Position numbers and translations under genes: made by a program. The notes under the pieces are model-generated. The model was not told the origin of the DNA, made no database searches, and saw nothing but the letters and a program-made list of their open reading frames with translations. Positions 10,101-17,330 of a stretch of DNA of 64,000 nt are shown here, in pieces. Origin of the DNA: JAABRB01 sp041617635 (GTDB lineage Bacteria > Pseudomonadota > Gammaproteobacteria > Burkholderiales > SG8-39); assembly GCA_041617635.1 (NCBI GenBank), contig JBFJOO010000011.1, positions 1 to 64,000 on the forward strand, read 5' to 3'. Position 1 is the first letter of the stretch; each line of letters starts with the position of its first letter.

Positions 10101-10637
10101 TCCGAGGCGCTCGGCACGCTTGAAAGCGCGATTCGACGCATCGACCGCGAGACGCGCGAGATGCTGCGGCAGACGTTCGAGGATGCGAACCGACAGTTCG
10201 GGAAGCTGTTCCCCGTCCTCTTCGGCGGCGGCGAGGCACAGCTGGTCATGACTGGCGAGGAAATCCTCGACTGCGGCGTCGAGGTCCGGGCGCAGCCGCC
10301 CGGCAAGCGCACGTCGACGATTCACCTCCTGTCCGGGGGCGAGAAAGCGCTCACGGCCATCGCGCTGGTTTTTTCGCTGTTTCAGCTCAACCCGGCGCCC
10401 TTCTGCCTGCTCGACGAGGTGGACGCACCGCTCGACGACTCCAACACCGAGCGCTTCTGCGGCCTTGTCCGGAAGATGGCCGAGCAGACGCAGTTCGCGT
10501 TCATCAGCCACAACAAGATCACGATGGAGATCGCCGAGCAGCTCATCGGCGTGACCATGCAGGAATCGGGCGTCTCGCGAGTCGTAGCGGTGGACATCGA
10601 AGAGGCGCTGCGGATGAAGGAGGCGGTCGCGGCATGA
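7122..10637 (+). CDS. smc: Chromosome segregation/condensation ATPase SMC
   Basis: SMC forms the core of bacterial condensin and organises the nucleoid with ScpA/ScpB. The 1171-residue product has an N-terminal ATPase head with Walker A G-P-N-G-C-G-K-S-N (31-39) and long coiled coils on both sides of a hinge near 510-640. The C-terminal head has signature L-S-G-G-E-K-A (about 1069) and Walker B L-L-D-E-V-D-A-P-L-D-D (about 1095). The start is TTG. A 69-bp AT-rich stretch (about 33% GC, codons 808-830) sits in the second coiled coil, unlike the rest of the gene. It is followed by zipA and ligA. Confidence 0.97.
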   Translation: MRLTQIKLAGFKSFVDPTHIDLPGQLVGVVGPNGCGKSNIIDAIRWVLGESKASALRGESMQDVIFNGSSLRNPVARASVELAFDNSLGKAAGQWSQYAEISIKRVLQRDGESSYFINNTHVRRRDVQDIFLGTGVGPRAYAIIEQGMISRVIEARPEELRVFLEEAAGVSKYKERRRETEHRLQDTRENLARVDDIRGELETQIEKLTQQAEIATQYKALHAEAQLKQHLLWLLRKQEAGNDAARQRREIEKTANELEGETARLREIEKRVEALRVEHYTAADAVSAAQGEFYTVNTEVSRLETEIRFVGETRQRLEAQVRQIAHQLEQWERQRGELDADRTAWDARRAEARERVGEAERRLAEERAKVPAAEQRYREAQGRLGEARGAIGQAERTLQVEQNTLEHLGRVLVQLEQRAERLESELGQLFEPDTARVNEIQSLAEAATREMAALGTQIGQAEDALPALEAGQRAALDHLQLLEREKSALEGRLSTLKRIQERVDEDAEIQDWLERHALRALPRLWQKVTVDSGWETAVESVLRERLHSMELADPDAIQALLEDPPAAKLAVFSRGDAMSAPTQSGLLPLATKVRYGDPGIRGLVEDWLSGFYAVEGIPRLMDRLALATGAVLVNREGHQFGRYSVGFHGPDSGDAGILVRQREIEALSAELAGYAPRVTAAQSAVANAEAALADHRALISALRSGEAELTQRRHDQELEHVRLAEGATRVRERREQIRRELAELRQQGAAERSNQESSEANLLAHQGEIDRVYAAFESTQGEHDDAQRLLDAQREAVQTVERAVQEALFSSRESDNKLNEIVRSLESIHEQILRSQQQRSAAQEELAGLEDSALRASLNDVLAKRVERERALAEARNRQEDLGAQLRSADEERLGSEQRLPPLRDRMGDLRLKEQAATMNHDQYASQLAEAGADEASLAAHLERGMRPNALQSEIGRLNQAMAELGAINMAALEELASSQERKEFLDAQAADLSEALGTLESAIRRIDRETREMLRQTFEDANRQFGKLFPVLFGGGEAQLVMTGEEILDCGVEVRAQPPGKRTSTIHLLSGGEKALTAIALVFSLFQLNPAPFCLLDEVDAPLDDSNTERFCGLVRKMAEQTQFAFISHNKITMEIAEQLIGVTMQESGVSRVVAVDIEEALRMKEAVAA
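9543..9611 (+). other. AT-rich island inside smc with a 9-bp inverted repeat
   Basis: By hand count about 23 of 69 bases are G or C, against roughly two thirds on either side. Codons normally rare here are clustered (CTA, TCA, AGA, TCT, AAT, AAA, ATA, AGA, AGT, ATA). CTCAAGAGA (9551-9559) is matched by TCTCTTGAG (9591-9599). The frame is kept and the encoded segment (residues 808-830) still fits a coiled coil. Confidence 0.7.
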
Positions 10638-10674
10638 TCCGGCGGGCGGGGCGCGCGGAGTTGGAGGTCGGGGA

Positions 10675-11850
10675 ATGAGCGACCTGCAACTCGGCCTGCT
10701 CGTGATCGGCGCTCTGGTTGTCGCCGGGGTGATCGCGTACAACAAGTGGCAGGAGTTGCGCTTGCGTCGCAAGGCGCAGGCCGAGTTCGGGTCCCGCCAC
10801 CAGGATGTCCTCATGGACGGCGGCAAGCTTGCCGGTGCGTCGTCGCGCGAAGCGCCATCCGATCGCGAGGGATTGAGGGAGCCTGGGAGCGAGCACCACG
10901 CTCGTGCCATCGACCACACGCTGGTCGACCCCACCACGCTCGAGGACGAACCTGCCGACCACACGCCTGCCCCCGAGGCCGCGCAAGTCGTGTCGTCGCA
11001 GCCCGCACCCGTTTCGGTAGCGGGGGGTTCACGGGTGCTGGAAGACGCGGTCGATTACATCGTTTCGATCGAATGCGCCACAGCCACCTCGGGCGCGGAT
11101 ATCCTCGATCAGGCGGAAATGCTGGCGCACGAGGCGCTGCGCCGGCCGATACACTGGGAAGCCTTCGATGCGGCGCATGGCGAGCGGGAAACGCCCAGCC
11201 CGCACAAGCGTTATCGGCGCGTCAGGGCCGGAATGCAGCTCGTCAGCCGCGCGGGTCCGGCTACCGCCGAGGATCTCGACGCCTTCGGTCAGGCATTGCA
11301 GGAGATCACCCTCGCGCTGGGAGCCGAGATCGACCTGCCCGACGCGGAAGATGCCGCCCGCCGCGCGACCGAGCTCGATCGGTTCTGCGCTGACGTGGAC
11401 GTGCAGGTGGGCCTCAACGTCGTTGCCGCCGAGGGCGAGACGTTCGCGGGCACGAAGATCCGGGCGCTCGCGGAGAGTGCCGGCATGCAGTACGGAAAGG
11501 ACGGGCGATTCCACCGCCTGACCGATGGCGGGGCCGAGCTTTTCGGCCTGGCGAATCTCGAGCCGATGCCGTTCCATGCCGAGACGATGCGCACGCTCGC
11601 GACCCAGGGGGTGACGATCCTGCTCGACGTGCCACGCGCGCCTCCGGCTGCGGCGACCTTCCGCGCGTATCTCGAGTTCGCGCGCCAGGCCGAGCACTCG
11701 CTCGGCGGCGCGTTGGTCGACGACAACCGCAAGCCCATCAATCAGGCCGCCCTGGACTCGATCGCCATGCAGCTCGAGGCGATTCACAAGACGATGTCCG
11801 CCCACGGGATCACGCCCGGCGGCCCCCTCGCGCTTCGCCTGTTCTCGTAG
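10675..11850 (+). CDS. zipA: Cell division protein ZipA
   Basis: ZipA tethers FtsZ to the inner membrane during septum assembly. The 391-residue product has one N-terminal transmembrane helix (about residues 5-21, L-G-L-L-V-I-G-A-L-V-V), then a basic stretch and a Pro/Ala/Glu-rich flexible linker. The C-terminal FtsZ-binding domain (about 200-390) contains G-M-Q-Y-G-K-D-G-R-F-H-R and a closing L-E-F-A-R-Q-A segment. GGAGG lies 8 bases before the ATG. It lies between smc and ligA, a conserved order. Confidence 0.9.
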   Translation: MSDLQLGLLVIGALVVAGVIAYNKWQELRLRRKAQAEFGSRHQDVLMDGGKLAGASSREAPSDREGLREPGSEHHARAIDHTLVDPTTLEDEPADHTPAPEAAQVVSSQPAPVSVAGGSRVLEDAVDYIVSIECATATSGADILDQAEMLAHEALRRPIHWEAFDAAHGERETPSPHKRYRRVRAGMQLVSRAGPATAEDLDAFGQALQEITLALGAEIDLPDAEDAARRATELDRFCADVDVQVGLNVVAAEGETFAGTKIRALAESAGMQYGKDGRFHRLTDGGAELFGLANLEPMPFHAETMRTLATQGVTILLDVPRAPPAAATFRAYLEFARQAEHSLGGALVDDNRKPINQAALDSIAMQLEAIHKTMSAHGITPGGPLALRLFS

Positions 11851-11890
11851 AATCCGTCTCGATGTCACGGCCGTGCTTCTCCATGCAAGG

Positions 11891-11959
11891 AAGCGAACAA
11901 GCGGGCAAGGGGGAAGGGAAGAGGCCCCCTCACCCCTTCCTGCCCCCTTGTGTATCTCC
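11891..11959 (+). repeat. Dispersed palindromic repeat, copy in the zipA-ligA gap
   Basis: It begins AAGCGAACAAG and ends CCCCCTTGTGTATCTCC, close to the AACGAACAAG and CCCCTTGTATATCC ends of the copies at 5341 and 21970. The interior is GC-rich and imperfectly palindromic (GAAGGGAAGAGG...CCCCTTCC). Confidence 0.5.
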
Positions 11960-11961
11960 AG

Positions 11962-12072
11962 ACAAACAAGGGGCGAGCGCGGGGTTTCGCCGATCTCGAC
12001 TGCTAGAGTTCGGCGCCGCGCGAGCCGGCTCGCCATGCAGGGCGAGCCGTGGAACGAACCCCTTGTATATCC
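11962..12072 (+). repeat. Dispersed palindromic repeat, long copy before ligA
   Basis: It begins ACAAACAAGGGGC and ends AACGAACCCCTTGTATATCC (12053-12072). The outer ACAAGGGG and CCCCTTGT arms can pair. The interior (about 85 bases) contains further GC-rich dyads such as GAGCCGGCTC. Together with 11891-11959 it fills most of the 261-base zipA-ligA gap. No gene is seen in that gap. Confidence 0.5.
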
Positions 12073-12111
12073 TCTCCCAAGCGACGGCAGTCGCATTTTG
12101 AGATAGGTTCT

Positions 12112-14124
12112 GTGTCCACCGAGCGCGACGCGAGCGCGCGCATCGAGCGCCTGCGCCGCGAGATCGAGGAGCACAATCACCACTACTACGCCCTCGATCG
12201 ACCGATCATCAGCGATGCCGAGTACGACCGGTTGTTTCGCGCGCTGCAAGCGCTCGAGCAAGCGCACCCGGAGCTCGCAACGCCGGATTCTCCGACGCAG
12301 CGGATCGGCGGTGCGCCGCTTCCGGAGTTCGAGAGCGTCACGCACGACGTGCCGATGCTCTCCCTCAACAATGCCCTCAGCGAAGCCGAGGCCGAGGCGT
12401 TCGACCGGCGGGTGCGCGAGGGGCTCGAGCGCGACGAGGTCGAATACAACTGCGAGCCTAAGTTCGACGGCCTAGCGATCAGTCTGACCTATGCGGAAGG
12501 CCGCTTCGTGCGCGGCGCGACGCGGGGCGACGGTTATACCGGCGAGAACGTCACCGCGAATCTGCGCACGGTCCGGAGCATTCCCCTGCGCCTGCGCACG
12601 AAGCGCTGGCCGGCGCTGATCGAGGTGCGCGGCGAGGTGATCATGTATCGCGACGATTTCGATCGACTGAACGCGCGCCAGCGCGAGCGCGGGGAGAAGG
12701 AATTCGTGAATCCGCGGAACGCGGCGGCCGGCAGCCTCCGCCAGCTGGATCCGGGCGTCACGGCGGACCGTCCGCTGCGGCTCTTTGCGTACGGCATCGG
12801 TGAATTCAAAGGCGAGAATCAGCCAGCGTCGCACGCAGCGCTGCTCGATCTGCTTGCCGATCTAGGGCTACCGGTTTCCGGCGAGCGGCGTGTCGTCTCG
12901 GGGCTGGCAGGCCTTCTCGACTACCACCGCGAGCTGCTCGCGAAGCGCGCTGCGCTGCCCTACGACCTCGATGGCGTGGTGTACAAGGTGAACCGGATCG
13001 TCGACCAGCAGCGCCTGGGTTTCGTCTCCCGTGCTCCGCGGTTCGCGATCGCGCACAAGTTTCCTGCCGAGGAGGCGATGACTGAGGTCGTGGCGATCGA
13101 AGTGCAGATCGGCCGCACCGGCGCGATCACGCCGGTCGCGCGGCTCAAGCCGGTGTTCGTCGGCGGCGTGACGGTCACGAATGCGACCTTGCACAACGAG
13201 GACGAGGTGCGGCGCAAGGACGTGCGGGTCGGCGACACGGTGATGGTGCGGCGCGCGGGCGACGTGATTCCCGAAGTGATCAGCGTCGTGCCGGGCAAGC
13301 GGCTTCCCGGCGCGCCCGTCTACCAACTGCCGCACCAGTGCCCGGCATGCGGCTCGGCAGTGATCAGGCTCCCAGATGAGGCGGTCGCACGCTGCTCGGG
13401 CGGGCTGGTCTGCCCGGCGCAACGGAAGCAGGCGCTCCTGCACTTCGCCTCCCGGCGGGCGATGGACATCGACGGCCTGGGGGAAAAGCTGGTCGATCAG
13501 CTCGTCGATGCGCAGATCGTGAAGGGCCCCGCGGACCTCTATCGCCTCGGACTCGAGGCGCTTGCCGGACTCGAGCGCATGGGGGAAAAGTCCGCGCGAA
13601 ACCTGCTCGCTGCGCTGGAGAAGTCCAAACGGACGTCGCTGGGGCGCTTCATCTACGCGCTGGGCATTCGTAACGTCGGCGAGGCGACGGCGAAGGATCT
13701 CGCGAGTCACTTCGGCACGATCGATGCGCTCATGGAGGCGGACGAGACCGCGCTCCAGGAAGTGCCGGACATCGGTCCGGTCGTCACCGAGTCGATCCGG
13801 AAGTTTTTCGCCGAGCGGCATAACGTCGAGGTCGTCAATGCGCTGCGGGAGGCGGGCGTCGGCTGGGCGGAGGTTGCGAAAGCGCGCCCCGCGCGCGGCC
13901 GGGTTGCCGGGAAGAAGTTCGTGCTGACCGGGACCCTGCCGGGTATGACGCGCGAGGAGGCCACCGCGCTGATCGAGGCGGGCGGCGGCAAGGTGATCGG
14001 TTCGGTGTCCCGCAAGACCGACTATGTCATCGCGGGAGCGGAGCCGGGCACAAAGTTCACCCGGGCCGAGGAGCTGGGCGTTACGATCCTTGACGAGGCA
14101 GCGCTGCGCAAGCTGCTAGGGTAG
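12112..14124 (+). CDS. ligA: NAD-dependent DNA ligase LigA
   Basis: LigA seals nicks in replication and repair using NAD+. The GTG at 12112 gives 670 residues, the normal length. An upstream in-frame ATG at 12049 lies inside the repeat element and is unlikely. The domain order is Ia (H-N-H-H-Y-Y-A-L-D), adenylation domain with the nucleophile lysine in E-P-K-F-D-G (K117), OB fold, four-cysteine zinc finger (C-P-A-C...C-S-G...V-C-P), helix-hairpin-helix repeats (about 500-580) and a C-terminal BRCT domain with G-A-E-P-G-T-K near the end. Confidence 0.97.
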   Translation: MSTERDASARIERLRREIEEHNHHYYALDRPIISDAEYDRLFRALQALEQAHPELATPDSPTQRIGGAPLPEFESVTHDVPMLSLNNALSEAEAEAFDRRVREGLERDEVEYNCEPKFDGLAISLTYAEGRFVRGATRGDGYTGENVTANLRTVRSIPLRLRTKRWPALIEVRGEVIMYRDDFDRLNARQRERGEKEFVNPRNAAAGSLRQLDPGVTADRPLRLFAYGIGEFKGENQPASHAALLDLLADLGLPVSGERRVVSGLAGLLDYHRELLAKRAALPYDLDGVVYKVNRIVDQQRLGFVSRAPRFAIAHKFPAEEAMTEVVAIEVQIGRTGAITPVARLKPVFVGGVTVTNATLHNEDEVRRKDVRVGDTVMVRRAGDVIPEVISVVPGKRLPGAPVYQLPHQCPACGSAVIRLPDEAVARCSGGLVCPAQRKQALLHFASRRAMDIDGLGEKLVDQLVDAQIVKGPADLYRLGLEALAGLERMGEKSARNLLAALEKSKRTSLGRFIYALGIRNVGEATAKDLASHFGTIDALMEADETALQEVPDIGPVVTESIRKFFAERHNVEVVNALREAGVGWAEVAKARPARGRVAGKKFVLTGTLPGMTREEATALIEAGGGKVIGSVSRKTDYVIAGAEPGTKFTRAEELGVTILDEAALRKLLG

Positions 14125-14139
14125 CGGCGGGAGGCTCGC

Positions 14140-15012
14140 ATGAGGCGAATTACAAAGGCCGTTTTTCCGGTCGCCGGCTTCGGCAGCCGGTTTCTTCCTG
14201 CGACCAAGGCGAGCCCCAAGGAGATGATGCCGATCGTCGACAAGCCGCTGATCCAGTACGCCGTCGAGGAGGCGGTCGCGGCCGGGCTCACCGACATGGT
14301 GTTCATCACCGGCCGGCAGAAGCGTGCCATCGAGGATCACTTCGACAAGGCCCACGAGATCGAGAGCGAGCTCGCGAGTCGCGGCAAGACAGACCTCCTC
14401 CAGCTGGTGCAGGACATCATTCCACGCCATGTGAATTGCATCTACATCCGGCAGCCGGAGCAACTCGGCCTCGGGCACGCCGTGCAATGCGCCCGGCCGA
14501 TCCTCGGCGACGAACCGTTCGCGGTGATCCTCGCAGACGATCTCATCGACGCTCAGACGCCCGTGATGCGTCAAATGGTCGACGTGTTCGAGCAGGAAGA
14601 AGCCTCGGTGCTAGGCGTTCAGGAAGTCGCGCGCGACCGGACTGCAAGCTATGGCATCGTCGTGGCCGAATCCTTCCGTCCGCGGCTGGAGCGGGTGCTC
14701 GGCATCGTGGAGAAACCCGAACCGGCGGTGGCCCCGTCCAACCTCGCGGTCATCGGTCGATATGTCCTGACGCCGGCGATATTCAAGCACCTCGCGCGGA
14801 TTCGTCCTGGGGCAGGCGGTGAGATCCAGCTGACCGACGCGATCGCGGGGCTGCTTGCAGAGGAGCGCGTACTGGCCTACCGGTTCGAAGGCGTGCGCTA
14901 CGACTGCGGATCGAAGCTGGGCTACCTGCAGGCGACCGTTGCGCTCGGCGTCCGGCATCCCGAGGTAGGAAGCGCCTTCAGCGCGTACCTCAAGGAGTTT
15001 TCCGCGCGCTGA
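14140..15012 (+). CDS. galU: UTP-glucose-1-phosphate uridylyltransferase GalU
   Basis: GalU makes UDP-glucose for surface glycans and galactose metabolism. The 290-residue product has the nucleotide-binding loop G-F-G-S-R-F-L-P-A-T-K (11-21) followed by P-K-E-M-M-P-I-V-D-K-P. It also has L-A-D-D (metal site), V-E-K-P, and G-G-E-I-Q-L-T-D-A, all typical. It starts 15 bases after ligA and is followed by a DsrE-family gene. Confidence 0.95.
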   Translation: MRRITKAVFPVAGFGSRFLPATKASPKEMMPIVDKPLIQYAVEEAVAAGLTDMVFITGRQKRAIEDHFDKAHEIESELASRGKTDLLQLVQDIIPRHVNCIYIRQPEQLGLGHAVQCARPILGDEPFAVILADDLIDAQTPVMRQMVDVFEQEEASVLGVQEVARDRTASYGIVVAESFRPRLERVLGIVEKPEPAVAPSNLAVIGRYVLTPAIFKHLARIRPGAGGEIQLTDAIAGLLAEERVLAYRFEGVRYDCGSKLGYLQATVALGVRHPEVGSAFSAYLKEFSAR

Positions 15013-15049
15013 TCGGGCTCGACGATGCCGGGCGCACCGGCGGGCGGGC

Positions 15050-15055
15050 TATACT
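15050..15055 (+). promoter_or_regulatory. Possible -10 element upstream of the DsrE-family gene
   Basis: TATACT lies 43 bases before the start codon at 15098 in the galU-dsrE gap. The -35 region is GC-rich and matches poorly. Confidence 0.35.
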
Positions 15056-15097
15056 GGCGCTATTTCAGAGACTCCTGATATTCCGCGGAGGGCGGAT

Positions 15098-15466
15098 ATG
15101 GCCGATAAACTGATGATCGTGATGGTCAATACGGATCCGAGCGACGGTCCGGAGCTGGGCGCGCCGTTCTTCCAGGCCGCCGTCGCAGCGGCCATGGAGT
15201 ACGAAGTGGAAGTGATCCTGACCGGACGCTCCGGCGAGCTCGCGATCAGGGGCGTTGCCGAGAAACTGCACGTCAAGGAAGGCTCGCCCAAGAGCGTCTA
15301 CGACTTCATCAAGGACGCGCACGAGGCGGGCGTAAAGTTCAAGGTTTGCACGCCCACGCTCGATCTATGGGGGCGCGACCTCATCCCCGAAATCGAGGAG
15401 ACGGTCGGTGGTGCCTACGTGATCGGCCAGGCAATGGACGACGACGTCGTCACCTTCACGTATTGA
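15098..15466 (+). CDS. DsrE/DsrF-like family protein
   Basis: This is a 122-residue soluble protein with the DsrE-type alpha/beta fold: an early beta strand K-L-M-I-V-M-V-N-T-D, G-A-P-F-F-Q-A-A helix, V-I-L-T-G, and a conserved cysteine in K-V-C-T-P-T (C84) where sulfur-relay family members carry their active cysteine. Family members move sulfur between carriers or have unknown redox roles. A strong ribosome site (GGAGGG) precedes the ATG. Its neighbours (galU, hpt) do not reveal a partner, so the exact role is unknown. Confidence 0.75.
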   Translation: MADKLMIVMVNTDPSDGPELGAPFFQAAVAAAMEYEVEVILTGRSGELAIRGVAEKLHVKEGSPKSVYDFIKDAHEAGVKFKVCTPTLDLWGRDLIPEIEETVGGAYVIGQAMDDDVVTFTY

Positions 15467-15474
15467 TCTAGAGG

Positions 15475-16023
15475 ATGCTCACCGAGGCGCAGGCCTGGCG
15501 GGCGCTCGAGGAGGCGGACCTCCTCGTGTCGAGCGAAGAGGTCGACCGCGCGATCGCGCGAATCGCGGGCGAGATCACGGCGCGCTTCCGGAATCGCTAC
15601 CCGATGCTCCTCTGCGTCATGAACGGCGCCGTGTTCTTTTGCGGGCAGCTGCTGCCGCTGCTGCGCTTCCCGCTGCATCTCGACTACGTGCATGCGTCGC
15701 GCTACGGCTCGGAGATCGAGGGACAGCGGCTGGTCTGGCGCGCCCACCCGCCCGACACCGTCAAGGGGCGCGAGGTGATCGTCCTCGATGACATCCTCGA
15801 CTTCGGAGAGACCCTCGCGGCGATCAAGACCCGGGTGCTCGAGCTCGGCGCCACGTCCTGTCACATCGCGGTGCTCACGGACAAGAAGAAGCGCGGACCC
15901 AAACCGGTGTCGGCCGACTTCGTCGGGCTCGAGATCCCCGACCGGTTCGTCTTCGGGTGCGGGCTCGACGCGTACGGTTCCTGGCGCAATCTACCCGCGA
16001 TTTACGCGCTGAAGGGCGCCTGA
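15475..16023 (+). CDS. hpt: Hypoxanthine-guanine phosphoribosyltransferase
   Basis: The enzyme converts hypoxanthine or guanine plus PRPP to IMP or GMP. The 182-residue product has the PRPP-binding motif V-I-V-L-D-D-I-L-D-F-G-E-T (101-113), the early M-N-G-A-V-F-F loop (49-55) and the purine-contacting K-K-K-R-G-P near 137-142. The next gene, one base away, is a thionucleoside phosphorylase whose base product would be this enzyme's substrate. The GAGG directly abutting the ATG is too close to be a good ribosome site, so the start may be slightly further in. Confidence 0.88.
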   Translation: MLTEAQAWRALEEADLLVSSEEVDRAIARIAGEITARFRNRYPMLLCVMNGAVFFCGQLLPLLRFPLHLDYVHASRYGSEIEGQRLVWRAHPPDTVKGREVIVLDDILDFGETLAAIKTRVLELGATSCHIAVLTDKKKRGPKPVSADFVGLEIPDRFVFGCGLDAYGSWRNLPAIYALKGA

Positions 16024-16024
16024 A

Positions 16025-16765
16025 ATGTTGGCGGTGATCGGCGGAAGCGGGCTGACCCGCCTGTCGAGCCTGGCGGCGACGCAGCGCAAGGCCGTCGGTA
16101 CGCCGTACGGCGAGCCATCCGGGCCGATCACGCACGGGACGCTACGTGGGCGTGCGGTGCTGTTTCTGGCCCGCCACGGGGACGGCCATACCCTGCCGCC
16201 TCACGAGGTCAACTACCGCGCCAACCTCTGGGCGCTCAAGGAGGAAGGGGCAACGGACATCCTATCGGTTGCGTCCGTGGGCGGCGTGCGGGCCGATCTC
16301 GGCCCCGGGACGCTCGTCGTGCCGCACCAGATCATCGACTACACCTGGGGTCGGCGTGCGACGTACTTCGAGGGGGGCGATGCCCCGGTCACGCACGTCG
16401 ATTTCACGCACCCTTATACGAAGCCTATGCGTCAGCGAATCCTCACGGCAGCGCGGTCCGCGGGCGAAGCGGTTCTCGATGGCGGGGTTTACGCGGCGAC
16501 GCAGGGGCCGCGGCTGGAGACCGCCGCCGAGATCGACCGGCTCGAGCGCGACGGCGTGGACATGGTCGGCATGACCGGCATGCCGGAGGCTGCGCTCGCG
16601 CGCGAGCTCGCGCTCGAATACGCCGCACTGGCGGTGGTCGTCAACCACGCGGCGGGGCGCGGAGAATCGAAGGACGGCATCGCGCTCGACGGCATCGAAT
16701 CGATGCTGCAGCAGACGATCGGCCGGGCGTGCCGCGTGATCGAGGAGCTGGTGAGCGTGACATGA
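16025..16765 (+). CDS. S-methyl-5'-thioinosine/thioadenosine phosphorylase
   Basis: This enzyme cleaves methylthio-nucleosides with phosphate to methylthioribose-1-phosphate and a purine base. The 246-residue product has G-G-S-G (6-9), the phosphate-binding R-H-G-D-G-H (50-55), H-E-V-N-Y-R-A-N (60-67), and V-G-M-T-G-M-P-E-A-A (181-190) at the substrate pocket. The M-T-G-M-P-E version resembles the methylthioinosine-specific enzyme known from Pseudomonas rather than the adenosine form. Position next to hpt fits hypoxanthine release. The specificity call is inference. The stop overlaps the def start. Confidence 0.82.
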   Translation: MLAVIGGSGLTRLSSLAATQRKAVGTPYGEPSGPITHGTLRGRAVLFLARHGDGHTLPPHEVNYRANLWALKEEGATDILSVASVGGVRADLGPGTLVVPHQIIDYTWGRRATYFEGGDAPVTHVDFTHPYTKPMRQRILTAARSAGEAVLDGGVYAATQGPRLETAAEIDRLERDGVDMVGMTGMPEAALARELALEYAALAVVVNHAAGRGESKDGIALDGIESMLQQTIGRACRVIEELVSVT

Positions 16766-17292
16766 TTCGCGAGGTGCTGCGCATGGGCGATCCGCGCCTG
16801 CTCGAGGTCGCCAAGCCCGTCGAGGCGTTCGGCACGCCGGAGCTTCTGGCGCTGATCGCGGACCTGCGGGACACGATGGCTCACCTGGACGGTGCCGGGC
16901 TTGCCGCACCGCAAATCGGCGTGGCGCTGCGCGTCGTGATCTTTGGCGTGACGCGCAATCCGCGCTATCCCGACGCGGAGGAAGTGCCCGACACGGTGCT
17001 CGTTAATCCCACGCTGACGCCGATCGGAACCGAGCAGGAGGACGGCTGGGAAGGATGTCTCTCGGTCCCCGGAATGCGTGGAATCGTGCCGCGCTACAGT
17101 CGGCTACGCTATCGCGGCTTTGATGCGCACGGCACCGAGATCGACCGGACCGTGACGGGTTTTCACGCCCGGGTGGTCCAGCACGAGTGCGATCACCTGG
17201 ACGGAATCCTCTACCCGATGCGGATTCGTGATCTCGCCAACTTCGGGTTCATCGACGCGCTGTTTCCGGGGCAGGATATCCGCGACGAATGA
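16762..17292 (+). CDS. def: Peptide deformylase
   Basis: Def removes the formyl group from new polypeptides. The ATG at 16762 overlaps the preceding stop (ATGA) and gives 176 residues. All three metal-site motifs are intact: G-L-A-A-P-Q-I-G (46-53), E-G-C-L-S (97-101, metal cysteine C99) and H-E-C-D-H (141-145). It is not next to fmt as in many bacteria, so it may be a second or relocated copy. Convergent with glnD. Confidence 0.93.
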   Translation: MIREVLRMGDPRLLEVAKPVEAFGTPELLALIADLRDTMAHLDGAGLAAPQIGVALRVVIFGVTRNPRYPDAEEVPDTVLVNPTLTPIGTEQEDGWEGCLSVPGMRGIVPRYSRLRYRGFDAHGTEIDRTVTGFHARVVQHECDHLDGILYPMRIRDLANFGFIDALFPGQDIRDE

Positions 17293-17330
17293 GCCGCGGG
17301 GAACCTCCCGCGACGCAATCCCCCCGAATC

